8,253 nucleotides of DNA from Thermococci archaeon (GTDB lineage Archaea > Hadarchaeota > B88-G9): positions 1 to 8,253 of the forward strand of contig QMUK01000056.1 in assembly GCA_003660555.1 (NCBI GenBank), written 5' to 3'. How positions within the stretch are numbered: position 1 is the first letter of the stretch; each line of letters starts with the position of its first letter. The notes below the pieces were generated by a model that worked only from the letters and a program-made list of their open reading frames with translations, ran no database searches and was not told the origin of the DNA. The position numbers and the translations under genes were made by a program. Shown here one piece after another: positions 1 through 7,482 of the stretch.

Positions 1-814
1 ATCTAGAGGAATGAGATTATTTTACATAGATCCTTTCGCGGGAACTGGGCTCAATAGAGTCCCAAATGAGGATGTGATATTCGCAGGTTCTCCGTTTGTA
101 GCAATACACGGTACAAAACGCATGCTAGAAAAGTATGAGATGCGTAAATTCGATGAAATGATTTTTTGTGATTTAAAGTACGGAGATATTCTCGAAAAGA
201 GGATAAATTATCTCTCTAGAGCTGAAGACTTCTCTTGGGTGAAGGATACTGTCAAAATATACAAAGGAGATGCTAACGAAATAATATATGAAATTTCAGA
301 TGAAATCGAACAAGAAAAGATGAAAAACTATCTGGCCTTCGTAGATCCATATAAATGGGAGATAAGCTGGGATTCCCTGGAAAGATTGCTTGAGATTAAG
401 TACGGAGACCTAATGATAACACATCAGGCTAGACTAATAGCAAAGGAGATAGGGAGAATAGACTCCCTGAAAAATGCGCAGGAAACCGTTTCTGGATACT
501 TTGGAGAGAGCTTGGAAAAGATTCGTGAATTAAACTCAGAGGAGGCCGTAAAGGATTTTTACATTAGCAAGATCAAAAAATTTAAGAAATTCGTTTTAGA
601 CATAAAAATAAATGGTAAAGGGTTTTGTTACTACTTAATATTCGCTAGTAGGGAGAAGAGACCCAAATGGAGCGATATAGTTTATAGAATGAAGGAAATG
701 ATAGAGAACTACGATAGAGATTTAGTAAAAATAGCACTCGATAGACTCCTTGGAAGGCAAAGTTCCCTTCAAGAATTCAAAGAGGAAAGAAATAGAAGGC
801 TAACTGAATTTTAA
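1..814 (+). CDS. tcmP: TcmP-like three-Cys-motif partner protein, 5' end cut off
   Basis: Numbering is from the ATG at base 11. Visible motifs are YIDPFAGTG (5-13, a methyltransferase-type nucleotide loop), GSPFVAI (26-32), FCDL (52-55, acidic end of the second strand), KGDANE (85-90), LAFVDPYKWEISW (108-120), DLMITHQ (133-139) and YYLIFAS (207-213). This order matches the TcmP family, which is associated with three-Cys-motif (Gp37/Gp68, radical-SAM-like) proteins in phage and mobile contexts; its reaction is not established. The frame is open to the left edge. Family members usually have several dozen residues before the YID-FAG loop, and the GAGG at 6-9 lies only one base before the ATG, so I infer that the real start is outside the window. 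The gene converges with the helicase gene and their stops overlap by four bases. A T-run at 836-840 could help end transcription. Family call fairly sure; function unknown. Confidence 0.82.
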   Translation, partial: SRGMRLFYIDPFAGTGLNRVPNEDVIFAGSPFVAIHGTKRMLEKYEMRKFDEMIFCDLKYGDILEKRINYLSRAEDFSWVKDTVKIYKGDANEIIYEISDEIEQEKMKNYLAFVDPYKWEISWDSLERLLEIKYGDLMITHQARLIAKEIGRIDSLKNAQETVSGYFGESLEKIRELNSEEAVKDFYISKIKKFKKFVLDIKINGKGFCYYLIFASREKRPKWSDIVYRMKEMIENYDRDLVKIALDRLLGRQSSLQEFKEERNRRLTEF

Positions 815-3800
815 ATCTTCATCAGAGTCAGAGCCTTTTTAACCTGCTCCAATACCGTGAACTTCTCTTCCCTTATTTGAGAGGAATCAAATCTAAGTAC
901 TAGCCATCCGAGGAGTTGTAATTCGTTGGTTATTTTCCTATCCTCTTCGGCTATTTCCCCGGTATGATACTTCAAACCATCTATGAATATAGCTATTTTC
1001 CTTTCGGGATATGCAAAGTCTGCTCTAGCTATTTTGACTCCTTTCTCGTCTTCTATTATTACTTGCGGCTCTGGATCTGGGATCCCTTGAGATCTAACTA
1101 GCTCTAGGAACTCTCTCTCGAGTGGTGACTCCACGTTCCTGAGCACGTAGTCCTCCTCTGATTCTTTCCCCATCGCTACCTCTAAGAATTTCTTTATGAG
1201 TTTCTTGTCCAGATACTGATGATCTGCCTGATTATAGTAATTCTTTAAGCAATTATAGCAAGCTTCGTCACATTCGTGCCCATATAACACTTCATAAGCC
1301 TTTCTTATTATCTCTCTCATGTTTTGCGCTGCAGTTTCCAAATACCCTACTCCTCCGGGAACTTCCTCATAGAGAACTATCTCCTCAATGGTTTTCTTTC
1401 CAGATTCCAATCTCAGAGTCCTTACAAATCCTCTAACCTCATTGTACTCTGTTTCCAGAGTTATGTGTATTCCCAGAAGAATGGCATGAAGCAGGGTCTT
1501 GAGAAACTTCTTCCTTTCTTTCTCATCAGACTCTTCGATCTTTGGGACTATTACCAAGGTGTCAGCAATCTTCCTAGAAGCTAGATCTACTCTCACTAGA
1601 TCAGAAGAGGTTCCATCACATCCTCTATGTATTTCCTCCCATCCTTCATCTTTCTCCTTCCATCTTCCGCACTTCACGCATATCTGGAATTTCTCTCCTC
1701 CTCTTCCCATGTTCACGATCATCAACTTTGAATTTCTCCTGAACCTCATTTCCATGTTCTCTAGAGAATAATCCTTTCCTTTCTCTCCTTCCGTCTCTAG
1801 GTATTCCCTGATTACATAGGGTTTGTATTCTCTTCTCTCCTCCATCGAGGAGACTCTGTCTATCTTCCTAGAGTAATAGAAGATGGGTTCGACGTAGTTC
1901 CTCTTTGAGAGGGGGGATCCGCAATGGGGACATCTCACTTCGTAGACGTCCCTCGTGACGTAATCACATCCGCCATCGCAGACCTTGTAAGTGTTTTCTT
2001 CTCTATTTACTATGTCTAGCGCTTTTCTTATTTCTTTTAAATTCACTCCTATTGCTTGATACTTTTTCCTATCCACGTATATGTAATTTCCTGGTGCAAA
2101 TTCTCTTATAGCAATGTAATCGTCCCTTATCAGTGGCTCTTTCCTATCTGGTAGATAGAGCACGCTTTGCCTTCCAGGAAAAGCGTAACCAGGAAGGAAC
2201 CCGTGTTCTCTAAGAAAAGACAAAGTATATGCTATGTATTTATCTGTAAGCAATTCCTGTTTCCTCTCATTTAGTTTAGTTAGTTCTCTGGTTTCATCTC
2301 TAGTCAAATTCTTACCTTTAGATAACTTATCGACAATAGGTGCTAGCCCTCTCTCTATGTAATTTAAAGCCTCTATCAGTGGAGACAAAGCTTCCTCCAT
2401 TTCGTCAAAGAAGTTTTCTATTACCTCTTCAAGGTATTTTTTGGTAAGCCAAGCTATTCTTCCTCTCTCAATGTCATCTTTGAATACAGAGAATATTTCT
2501 TTTATTAGCTCTTCTTTTCTCATCCTAAGTTCTTCAATCATACTAATGTCTCTCTTCATTCTGTATTTCCAGATGCCGTTCTCCTGATATCTCTCTACCA
2601 TCTCTTCCAGCATAGTCGGTAATCTAGAGTTCATCTTCTCGAGAATTAGAGACCTCACGTGTCTCCTTATCACTCTCTCGTTATCCAACCTGAAAACCGG
2701 AGGAAATATCTCACCCGTTATCATTTCATTTGGTCTTTGGAAGAAATAGGAGTCATGTGGGTTTCCTCTAGCATAAGAGATTATCACAGCCATTCCTTCT
2801 CTTCTCCCAGCCCTTCCAGCTCTCTGTGCATAATTGGATGGCATTGGTGGTACGTTCCTCATGATCACAGAGACTAGCTGTCCTATATCTACTCCTAGCT
2901 CTAGGGTTGGAGTACAAACCAAGACGTTTCTATTCCCATTGGAGAACTCCTCCTCATATGTTTGCCTCACTTCTATAGGGACTTGGCTACTGTGTTCAGC
3001 CACCTTTATACCAATTGGTTCGTGTTTCGTGTAATGATAGGCATAGAAGTTCCCTCTCTCTATTTTCCATTCTTCTGGAGTTCCAGGGCATCTGTAAGTC
3101 ACACACTTCTTTAGCTTATACGGATAGGCCCTAGTACAGCTTTTACAGAACCACACCTCCTCGAAGGGAACTACTTCCATGGCCTCGGAGTTTACCTGAA
3201 GTCCTCTTGTGTTACCTATACTCACTTCCTTTAAGTATCCCTTCTCCTTCAGGAGAAGAACTACTTGCTCTATGAATCTGCCTGTTTCCGATCCACTTAT
3301 CCCGTGGAGTTTATGAACTACTGACTCAAGCACTGTCTTGACTGGTCCTCCTGAAGTCAGTGGATAAATTTGATGTTCTCTCAATGTTTCCCTCCTTTTA
3401 CCCATCGAGAAAACTGCTATCTTCCAGTTTCTTGGTAAGGAGATTCCCCAAGCCTCTAGAGTTCTTCTATCAGGCCTCCTAGAATAAAGTGGGTGATATA
3501 TTGCTCTCCTAAACCTCATTTCGTCTAAGAACACTCTAATTGTCTTTAGGAGATCTTCTTCCTCTATGTTATATGCTGAAAGTATCTCCTTGAATTTCTC
3601 TTCGTTTCTCAACTCTTCTAATCTCCCGTAATTTACTGTTAGTAATCCAAGTGCTTCCAAAGTCATTCTCAACCTTGGTGATCTTGAGAATTCCTCTAAA
3701 ACCAAGAATTGTATCTTGTCTATCTCTCTACTCTCCGCTTCTTTTGTTTTGGGCCTCTCGAATATCCCCTTACTCTCCCCTAGGGTCCAGACTTTCTCTC

Positions 3801-5754
3801 CTAGAGAGTTCATCTCTAATGCTCTTCCTTCCCTCTTTAATAAGTCGTATATTAGCTGCCTTATGGTGAACTGCATGTGTCTGTCTTCCATGTATCCGGC
3901 TTGATGGGCGGTGTCTTGCCTATTATCCGTGAAGATCAGAGTCTTCCTCTCACTGAAGTCCAAGTTGGAGAGCAAGGTAGTGGTTATTACCGAGATGTCA
4001 GAGGCTATTCCGCTCCTCACTAGAGTAACTACCTCTCTATTTCCGTATCTTCCTCCACAAGCGGGACATATGTTCAGCTTGTTATGTGAGACGTAGACCT
4101 CAACTGCCTCGTGATCACATGGTCTCCTAGAGGAGGTAGAGAATAGGGAACACTTTGGACAGAAGTATCCCTTGGATATCTTCCTTCTTCCGTCTTCCTC
4201 TCCATATACTTCTTTTATTTCGCTGGTGATGTGCATGGTGTTTTCATCTGAGTCGTAGTCGTCATTCGGAAGGAGAATACTCCGCCCATCTCCCAAGGAG
4301 TAAGTTCTAGTCTTGAGGAAGTCTTGACCACAGTTTCTACAAACCTCTAAAGGAAAGGTTATTGAACCACACTTAGGGCATCTAGTCTTCCCGTCATTGA
4401 ATATCTCTCCGCAAGATGGATTTGAACACCTAACTAAGCCTTGGAATCCTCTCAAGAAGACATGTACCCTTGGTCTGAACCTACTCCTGCCATCTCTCTT
4501 AGCGAATATACCGCATAGGAGATAGGCCTTTACCTCCCTCTCTAGATACTCCATTGGAGTTTCTCTTCTCTCCGGGACTTCTTCTCTTATAACTTCAGCT
4601 AATTCCCTTATCGTCTTTGCTCCTTCCAATAACCTAGTCTCTATTAGTGTAGCGATCTTATTTCTCTCTAGAACGGAATACGCCCACTCCTCTGGTTTGA
4701 CTCCTCCTCTGAACTCGCTTCCAGTCAGCTTCTCCAAGAGGGGTATCATGTCCTCTTCCAAGGTGACCTCAACGTCCAGATCTTCTTCCTCTATTCTCGG
4801 ATCCTCAGGCACTTCCTCGGCCCTTCCTACCGGAAAGTAATACTTCTCCTCAATTAGGAATTCTTCGTCGAATTCCTCCCCGAATAAATCCGTTGAAAAT
4901 TCCCTTAGTTTTCTTTTATCCTTATCGTACTTCGATTTCACAGTAGCACTAGTTCCTATACAAATTAGCTCTCCTCCGAGTTTCCCGACATGTCCTTTTA
5001 GTCTCCTTATTAGACAAGCGACTTCTGCTCCTAGGGCTCCCTTGTATGTGTGTATTTCGTCCAGTACCAAGAACTTGAGAGCTTTCTCTTTGAATATCTT
5101 CTGATCCTCCTTTCTCACCAAAAGGTATTCCAGCATGGAGTAATTTGTTATGAGTATATCTGGGGGGTCCTTTTGTATTTCTTCTCTAGTGGTTACTTCC
5201 TCATCTATCGCATCAATGGGTCTTTCGTCCATTTTCTCTGGAGTTCTAGACGTGTAGATGCCGAATGTTATCCCTGATCCCTTGAGGAGTCTCCTAAGTC
5301 TCTCGTATTGATCGTTCGCCAAAGCGTTCATTGGGTAAATCAGAAGGGCCTTTACTCCCCTCTTCCCCCTGTTTCTGTGGCAATACTCCACTATCGGGAT
5401 TAAGAAGGCCTCTGTCTTCCCACTTCCTGTTCCTGTGGCTATTATTGTGTTTTTTCCTGCCAATATTCTTCTTATTGCCCTTTCTTGATGATCGTAAAGC
5501 CTCTCTATACCATAACTCGAGAACATATCAACTACTTCCTTCGATATGAGCCCCTCGTCAGAGAGGTCTCTCAAGCTTTTACCTGGAACGTAATCTCTCT
5601 CTAGTGAGATGTATGGCCCTTTCCAGAGTAAATTCTCCTCTCTTATTGTTTTAAGGACTTTTTCTCTTAGATCCTGATCTAAAATTGGGAAAGTAGTAGT
5701 TTGATACATCTCGAACTCCTTCAGTATTTCTTCCGAGACCGAAAACGGTTTCAA
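811..5754 (-). CDS. Large DEAD/DEAH helicase with zinc clusters, DUF1998/MZB module and C-terminal Vsr-like nuclease
   Basis: A 1647-residue ATP-dependent helicase of the DruE/MrfA type. Helicase motifs: Q-motif YDHQ 87-90, Walker A ATGTGSGKT 106-114, DEIH 232-235, TSAT 268-271, FTDNRQD 608-614, CTPTLELGVDIG 947-958, QRAGRAGRR 977-985. Zinc-type pairs lie near 443/448/459/462, 472/475, 532/535, 563/566, 870/873, 1259/1263/1275/1278 and 1359/1362. The DUF1998/MZB end is VLYEEVPGGVGYL, then Cys 1495/1499/1502 and NQADH. Residues 1543-1630 look like a Vsr/DUF559 PD-(D/E)XK nuclease: SPLEREF, RADF (D1579), IDG (D1592), H1597, then GWLVLRF. Residues 1070-1170 are probably helical. The start is TTG: the first 15 residues fit the usual N-terminus of such helicases, and a TATA box lies about 30 bases upstream. 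A second possible start is ATG at 5709. Domain call sure; a role in anti-virus defence beside the methyltransferase is inferred. Confidence 0.92.
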   Translation of the reverse strand: MKPFSVSEEILKEFEMYQTTTFPILDQDLREKVLKTIREENLLWKGPYISLERDYVPGKSLRDLSDEGLISKEVVDMFSSYGIERLYDHQERAIRRILAGKNTIIATGTGSGKTEAFLIPIVEYCHRNRGKRGVKALLIYPMNALANDQYERLRRLLKGSGITFGIYTSRTPEKMDERPIDAIDEEVTTREEIQKDPPDILITNYSMLEYLLVRKEDQKIFKEKALKFLVLDEIHTYKGALGAEVACLIRRLKGHVGKLGGELICIGTSATVKSKYDKDKRKLREFSTDLFGEEFDEEFLIEEKYYFPVGRAEEVPEDPRIEEEDLDVEVTLEEDMIPLLEKLTGSEFRGGVKPEEWAYSVLERNKIATLIETRLLEGAKTIRELAEVIREEVPERRETPMEYLEREVKAYLLCGIFAKRDGRSRFRPRVHVFLRGFQGLVRCSNPSCGEIFNDGKTRCPKCGSITFPLEVCRNCGQDFLKTRTYSLGDGRSILLPNDDYDSDENTMHITSEIKEVYGEEDGRRKISKGYFCPKCSLFSTSSRRPCDHEAVEVYVSHNKLNICPACGGRYGNREVVTLVRSGIASDISVITTTLLSNLDFSERKTLIFTDNRQDTAHQAGYMEDRHMQFTIRQLIYDLLKREGRALEMNSLGEKVWTLGESKGIFERPKTKEAESREIDKIQFLVLEEFSRSPRLRMTLEALGLLTVNYGRLEELRNEEKFKEILSAYNIEEEDLLKTIRVFLDEMRFRRAIYHPLYSRRPDRRTLEAWGISLPRNWKIAVFSMGKRRETLREHQIYPLTSGGPVKTVLESVVHKLHGISGSETGRFIEQVVLLLKEKGYLKEVSIGNTRGLQVNSEAMEVVPFEEVWFCKSCTRAYPYKLKKCVTYRCPGTPEEWKIERGNFYAYHYTKHEPIGIKVAEHSSQVPIEVRQTYEEEFSNGNRNVLVCTPTLELGVDIGQLVSVIMRNVPPMPSNYAQRAGRAGRREGMAVIISYARGNPHDSYFFQRPNEMITGEIFPPVFRLDNERVIRRHVRSLILEKMNSRLPTMLEEMVERYQENGIWKYRMKRDISMIEELRMRKEELIKEIFSVFKDDIERGRIAWLTKKYLEEVIENFFDEMEEALSPLIEALNYIERGLAPIVDKLSKGKNLTRDETRELTKLNERKQELLTDKYIAYTLSFLREHGFLPGYAFPGRQSVLYLPDRKEPLIRDDYIAIREFAPGNYIYVDRKKYQAIGVNLKEIRKALDIVNREENTYKVCDGGCDYVTRDVYEVRCPHCGSPLSKRNYVEPIFYYSRKIDRVSSMEERREYKPYVIREYLETEGEKGKDYSLENMEMRFRRNSKLMIVNMGRGGEKFQICVKCGRWKEKDEGWEEIHRGCDGTSSDLVRVDLASRKIADTLVIVPKIEESDEKERKKFLKTLLHAILLGIHITLETEYNEVRGFVRTLRLESGKKTIEEIVLYEEVPGGVGYLETAAQNMREIIRKAYEVLYGHECDEACYNCLKNYYNQADHQYLDKKLIKKFLEVAMGKESEEDYVLRNVESPLEREFLELVRSQGIPDPEPQVIIEDEKGVKIARADFAYPERKIAIFIDGLKYHTGEIAEEDRKITNELQLLGWLVLRFDSSQIREEKFTVLEQVKKALTLMKI
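5716..5721 (-). promoter_or_regulatory. Internal AAGGAG before an alternative ATG start of the helicase
   Basis: AAGGAG on the minus strand lies six bases before an in-frame ATG at 5709-5707 (residue 16 of the TTG form). This is a good ribosome site, whereas the TTG at 5754 has none. Either both starts are used, or the match is chance within a Lys-Glu codon pair. The conserved-looking N-terminal residues argue for the TTG start. Confidence 0.3.
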
Positions 5755-5783
5755 GTAAGCCCCTGTTTGATTGGAGTTCTCCC

Positions 5784-5791
5784 CTTTTATA
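5784..5791 (-). promoter_or_regulatory. TATA box of the helicase gene
   Basis: The minus strand reads TATAAAAG, preceded by purine-rich GGAGGAAATAC that could serve as a BRE. Archaeal transcription normally starts about 25 bases downstream, here near 5760-5764. The TTG at 5754 would then have a leader of only a few bases, giving a nearly leaderless message. The position supports the TTG start. Confidence 0.6.
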
Positions 5792-5813
5792 GTATTTCCT
5801 CCACGAGGTAAGG

Positions 5814-5821
5814 TTTATTTT
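5814..5821 (+). promoter_or_regulatory. Probable TATA box of the toxin-antitoxin unit
   Basis: TTTATTTT lies 33 bases before the ATG of the small antitoxin gene. Initiation about 25 bases downstream would fall near 5840, just before the ribosome site at 5842. It is about 30 bases from the oppositely directed TATA box of the helicase, so the two promoters share one 99-base region. Confidence 0.45.
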
Positions 5822-5841
5822 CTATTAGAGACGAAGTAGTA

Positions 5842-5847
5842 GAGGTG
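5842..5847 (+). promoter_or_regulatory. Ribosome binding site GAGGTG of the antitoxin gene
   Basis: GAGGTG ends six bases before the ATG at 5854, a standard archaeal spacing. It is the main support for the start of this very short gene. Confidence 0.7.
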
Positions 5848-5853
5848 CCGAAA

Positions 5854-6018
5854 ATGGTTAAAGAGAAGGAAAGAAAAAAGATAGAACCAATATATGAAAA
5901 ACTCTCTCCTGGTGAAATCCTTCTCATATCTAAAGACGAAAATTGCGTAATCTACGCTGTAAACAAGGATGGAGAACTAAAGATAAAAAGAATTTGCCTA
6001 ACCGAAGAGGGGGATTGA
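5854..6018 (+). CDS. Small antitoxin candidate (54 residues) of a VapBC-type pair
   Basis: ATG with a good ribosome site opens 54 codons ending in TGA at 6016-6018. The protein starts MVKEKERKKIEPIYEKLSPG, continues through a probable strand pair (GEILLISKDENCVIYAV, then GELKIKRI) and ends EEGD. The basic N-terminus could touch DNA or RNA and the rest could bind the toxin; both points are guesses. It shows no obvious AbrB, ribbon-helix-helix or AF2212-like antitoxin pattern, so I cannot name its family. It is called an antitoxin because of its size, its position directly before a PIN-domain gene and the TGATG overlap with that gene, which implies translational coupling. Such antitoxins often repress their own promoter; here that region also carries the helicase promoter. 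Confidence 0.72.
   Translation: MVKEKERKKIEPIYEKLSPGEILLISKDENCVIYAVNKDGELKIKRICLTEEGD
6007..6013 (+). promoter_or_regulatory. Ribosome binding site of the PIN toxin gene
   Basis: GAGGGGG lies within the last codons of the antitoxin gene, with its GAGG core seven bases before the ATG at 6018. It selects this ATG over the in-frame ATG at 5943, which lies inside the antitoxin gene and has no comparable site. Confidence 0.7.
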
Positions 6019-6440
6019 TGCCTAAGAAGTGCTCCCTAGATACAGGCTTCATTACACTATATCTCACAGGGGAACTTCCAGAGAAATGGACGAGAGTTGC
6101 AAATGGTATCTCAAAAGGTAGGACAACCGGACTCGTTCCAGAGGGTGTGGTATCAGAGACGTATTACCAGTTGCTGAAGGATCATAGAAAAGAAGAGGTT
6201 GAGCGCATGATTATGAAGCTGAAAGGAATTCAGGGAATTAGATTAGTAGAAATAAACAACAGAATTGCAATTTTATCTGGGTATTACCACTTTAGATTCA
6301 GGGAATTTGGATTGTCCTTAGTGGATTGTTCCCTATTGGCAATAGGACATATGGAGAAGGCAGAAATATATACTACCGACGGTAATTTGAAATTAGCTGC
6401 TAAAAAGCTCAACATTCCATGTAATCACATAGTAATCTAG
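6018..6440 (+). CDS. vapC: PIN-domain ribonuclease toxin, VapC-like
   Basis: A 140-residue protein of typical VapC length. PIN nucleases use a cluster of acidic residues with metal to cut RNA. The expected acids are visible: D8 in SLDTG, E47 in VVSETYY, D103 in SLVDCSLLA and D121 in TTDGNL. VapC toxins generally block translation by cutting tRNA or rRNA; the target here is unknown. The start is the ATG in the TGATG overlap with the antitoxin gene; an upstream in-frame ATG would read through the antitoxin gene in another frame and is rejected. The gene converges with the DUF6236 gene, and the two TAG stops share the palindrome CTAG. A T-run at 6470-6474 may help termination. The catalytic residues look intact, so the toxin is probably active. 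Confidence 0.88.
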   Translation: MPKKCSLDTGFITLYLTGELPEKWTRVANGISKGRTTGLVPEGVVSETYYQLLKDHRKEEVERMIMKLKGIQGIRLVEINNRIAILSGYYHFRFREFGLSLVDCSLLAIGHMEKAEIYTTDGNLKLAAKKLNIPCNHIVI

Positions 6441-7450
6441 TTGTTCTTAGTTATTTCAACTATCCCATCTTTTTCTGCATAGTATAGGTAGGAAAGGGGC
6501 CTTTCTCTAATACCTCCCAAGTTCCTCTTAACTATGAACTTACTTATTAAGAGTGAACCACCGATGAGATTCGTTCCGAATTGCACGTAATCCCTCGACA
6601 ACAGGGATTGTGTTCCAGAAATGAGGAACTCCATACATCCAATTGCTAAACTTATTAAGTCTGACTTCATCCTCCTCTTTATCTCTAGGATTTCCCTTTC
6701 TATTCTCTCTTTGTGTCTCTCAACTGTCTCCTTCACTTCTTGGAAATTCTCAGCCAGAATTAATTCGTCCTGTATTTCGTCCATTATCTCCCTGAAGCGT
6801 AATAGTTCCTCCCTTCTCCTTCTCCTGAATCTAAGAATATCATCTATTCTCACATTCTCCCTGGGAACAGGCAGCACGTCCTTCAGATGAAGTTTGAGTG
6901 CTTTTTCTCCCTCCTTAGCCCCATAGGTCATGTTCCTGTATTCCCTCAGGTCAGTCCCAGTGACGGTCCATGTCTGAGACTCCATCGCAGAGTACTTGGC
7001 CAAGAGGGAAACGTAAACGAGGGTAGTTTCGTCCTCCAAGAGGAACCAATCTGGATGTTCTTCGTCTCTTTTTGCTAGTCCCCTCCTTTCTAAGAGTCGT
7101 AGCAATTCTAATGTGGCTTTTCCACTGTGTACTCTCCATGAAGGGGAAAGTATCCAATTAGATCTTATCCTGGATTTGAATTCACTAGAGTTCAATACTT
7201 CGAGTAGTTCTTCCTTCAAGTCTCTCCTCATTCTGATCTCTCTAGGATCAGTAGGCTTGAACACTCCTTCCTCCTGGAGAAAATACATCGATCCTATTTC
7301 CTCATCGTTTCCATATAGTATCTCTCTCATCTCTCGGTAGCTCAACTCCCTAGGTATTATGGAACTCACTTCATCGAAATAGAGTATTGCCCACTTGGTC
7401 CACTCTAGAGGAATTACTATCTTTGGGTAATAGAGTATTCTCCTAGTCGT
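6437..7450 (-). CDS. DUF6236-like protein with no ordinary start codon
   Basis: The frame begins just after a TAA (7453-7451) and gives TTRRILYYPKIVIP, then LEWTKWAILYFDEVSSIIP. This resembles the conserved opening of DUF6236 proteins (LYYP, a W, LYxD, xIxP). From the first codon at 7450 it is 337 residues, near the family's usual length as I recall it. The first ATG/GTG/TTG in frame is GTG at 7369, inside DEVSS, which would remove these 27 residues; I therefore think translation starts upstream, perhaps at ACG 7450. A charged, probably coiled-coil stretch (RFRRRRREELLRFREI and following) lies in the middle, and a more hydrophobic part (LISLAIGCMEFLISG) near the C-terminus. The function of the family is unknown. 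The gene follows the methyltransferase by 42 bases on the same strand, suggesting one operon. It could be non-functional through start loss, but the rest of the frame is intact. Confidence 0.7.
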   Translation of the reverse strand, partial: TTRRILYYPKIVIPLEWTKWAILYFDEVSSIIPRELSYREMREILYGNDEEIGSMYFLQEEGVFKPTDPREIRMRRDLKEELLEVLNSSEFKSRIRSNWILSPSWRVHSGKATLELLRLLERRGLAKRDEEHPDWFLLEDETTLVYVSLLAKYSAMESQTWTVTGTDLREYRNMTYGAKEGEKALKLHLKDVLPVPRENVRIDDILRFRRRRREELLRFREIMDEIQDELILAENFQEVKETVERHKERIEREILEIKRRMKSDLISLAIGCMEFLISGTQSLLSRDYVQFGTNLIGGSLLISKFIVKRNLGGIRERPLSYLYYAEKDGIVEITKNN

Positions 7451-7482
7451 TTAAACACCCAGATCCGTTCTCCTCTCTACAG

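Noticed and set aside
1-814. Lower GC of the TcmP gene compared with the helicase as a sign of separate origin
   Set aside because: Hand counts of a few 60-base lines gave about 32-45% in TcmP and about 30-50% in the helicase. The ranges overlap, so no claim is made.
836-840. T5 runs after the convergent stops (836-840 after TcmP; 6470-6474 after the PIN toxin; A5 at 6402-6406 for the DUF6236 transcript) as terminators
   Set aside because: Archaeal transcription can end at T-rich tracts, but single T5 runs inside coding sequence are too common to call as features. They are only mentioned under the genes.
1324-4096. Several plus-strand open frames of 60-90 codons opposite the helicase gene
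   Set aside because: They are rich in Ser, Leu and Phe, as expected from the antisense of a Glu/Arg/Lys-rich protein. They have no recognisable domains and overlap a clearly coding frame.
5943-6017. Upstream in-frame extension of the PIN toxin gene to the ATG at 5943
   Set aside because: These 25 codons lie inside the antitoxin gene in another frame and have no comparable ribosome site. The ATG at 6018 has GAGGGGG before it and the typical TGATG coupling.
6951-7157. A 68-codon minus-strand frame overlapping the DUF6236 gene
   Set aside because: It is a shifted frame inside a longer coherent coding frame, with no family resemblance.
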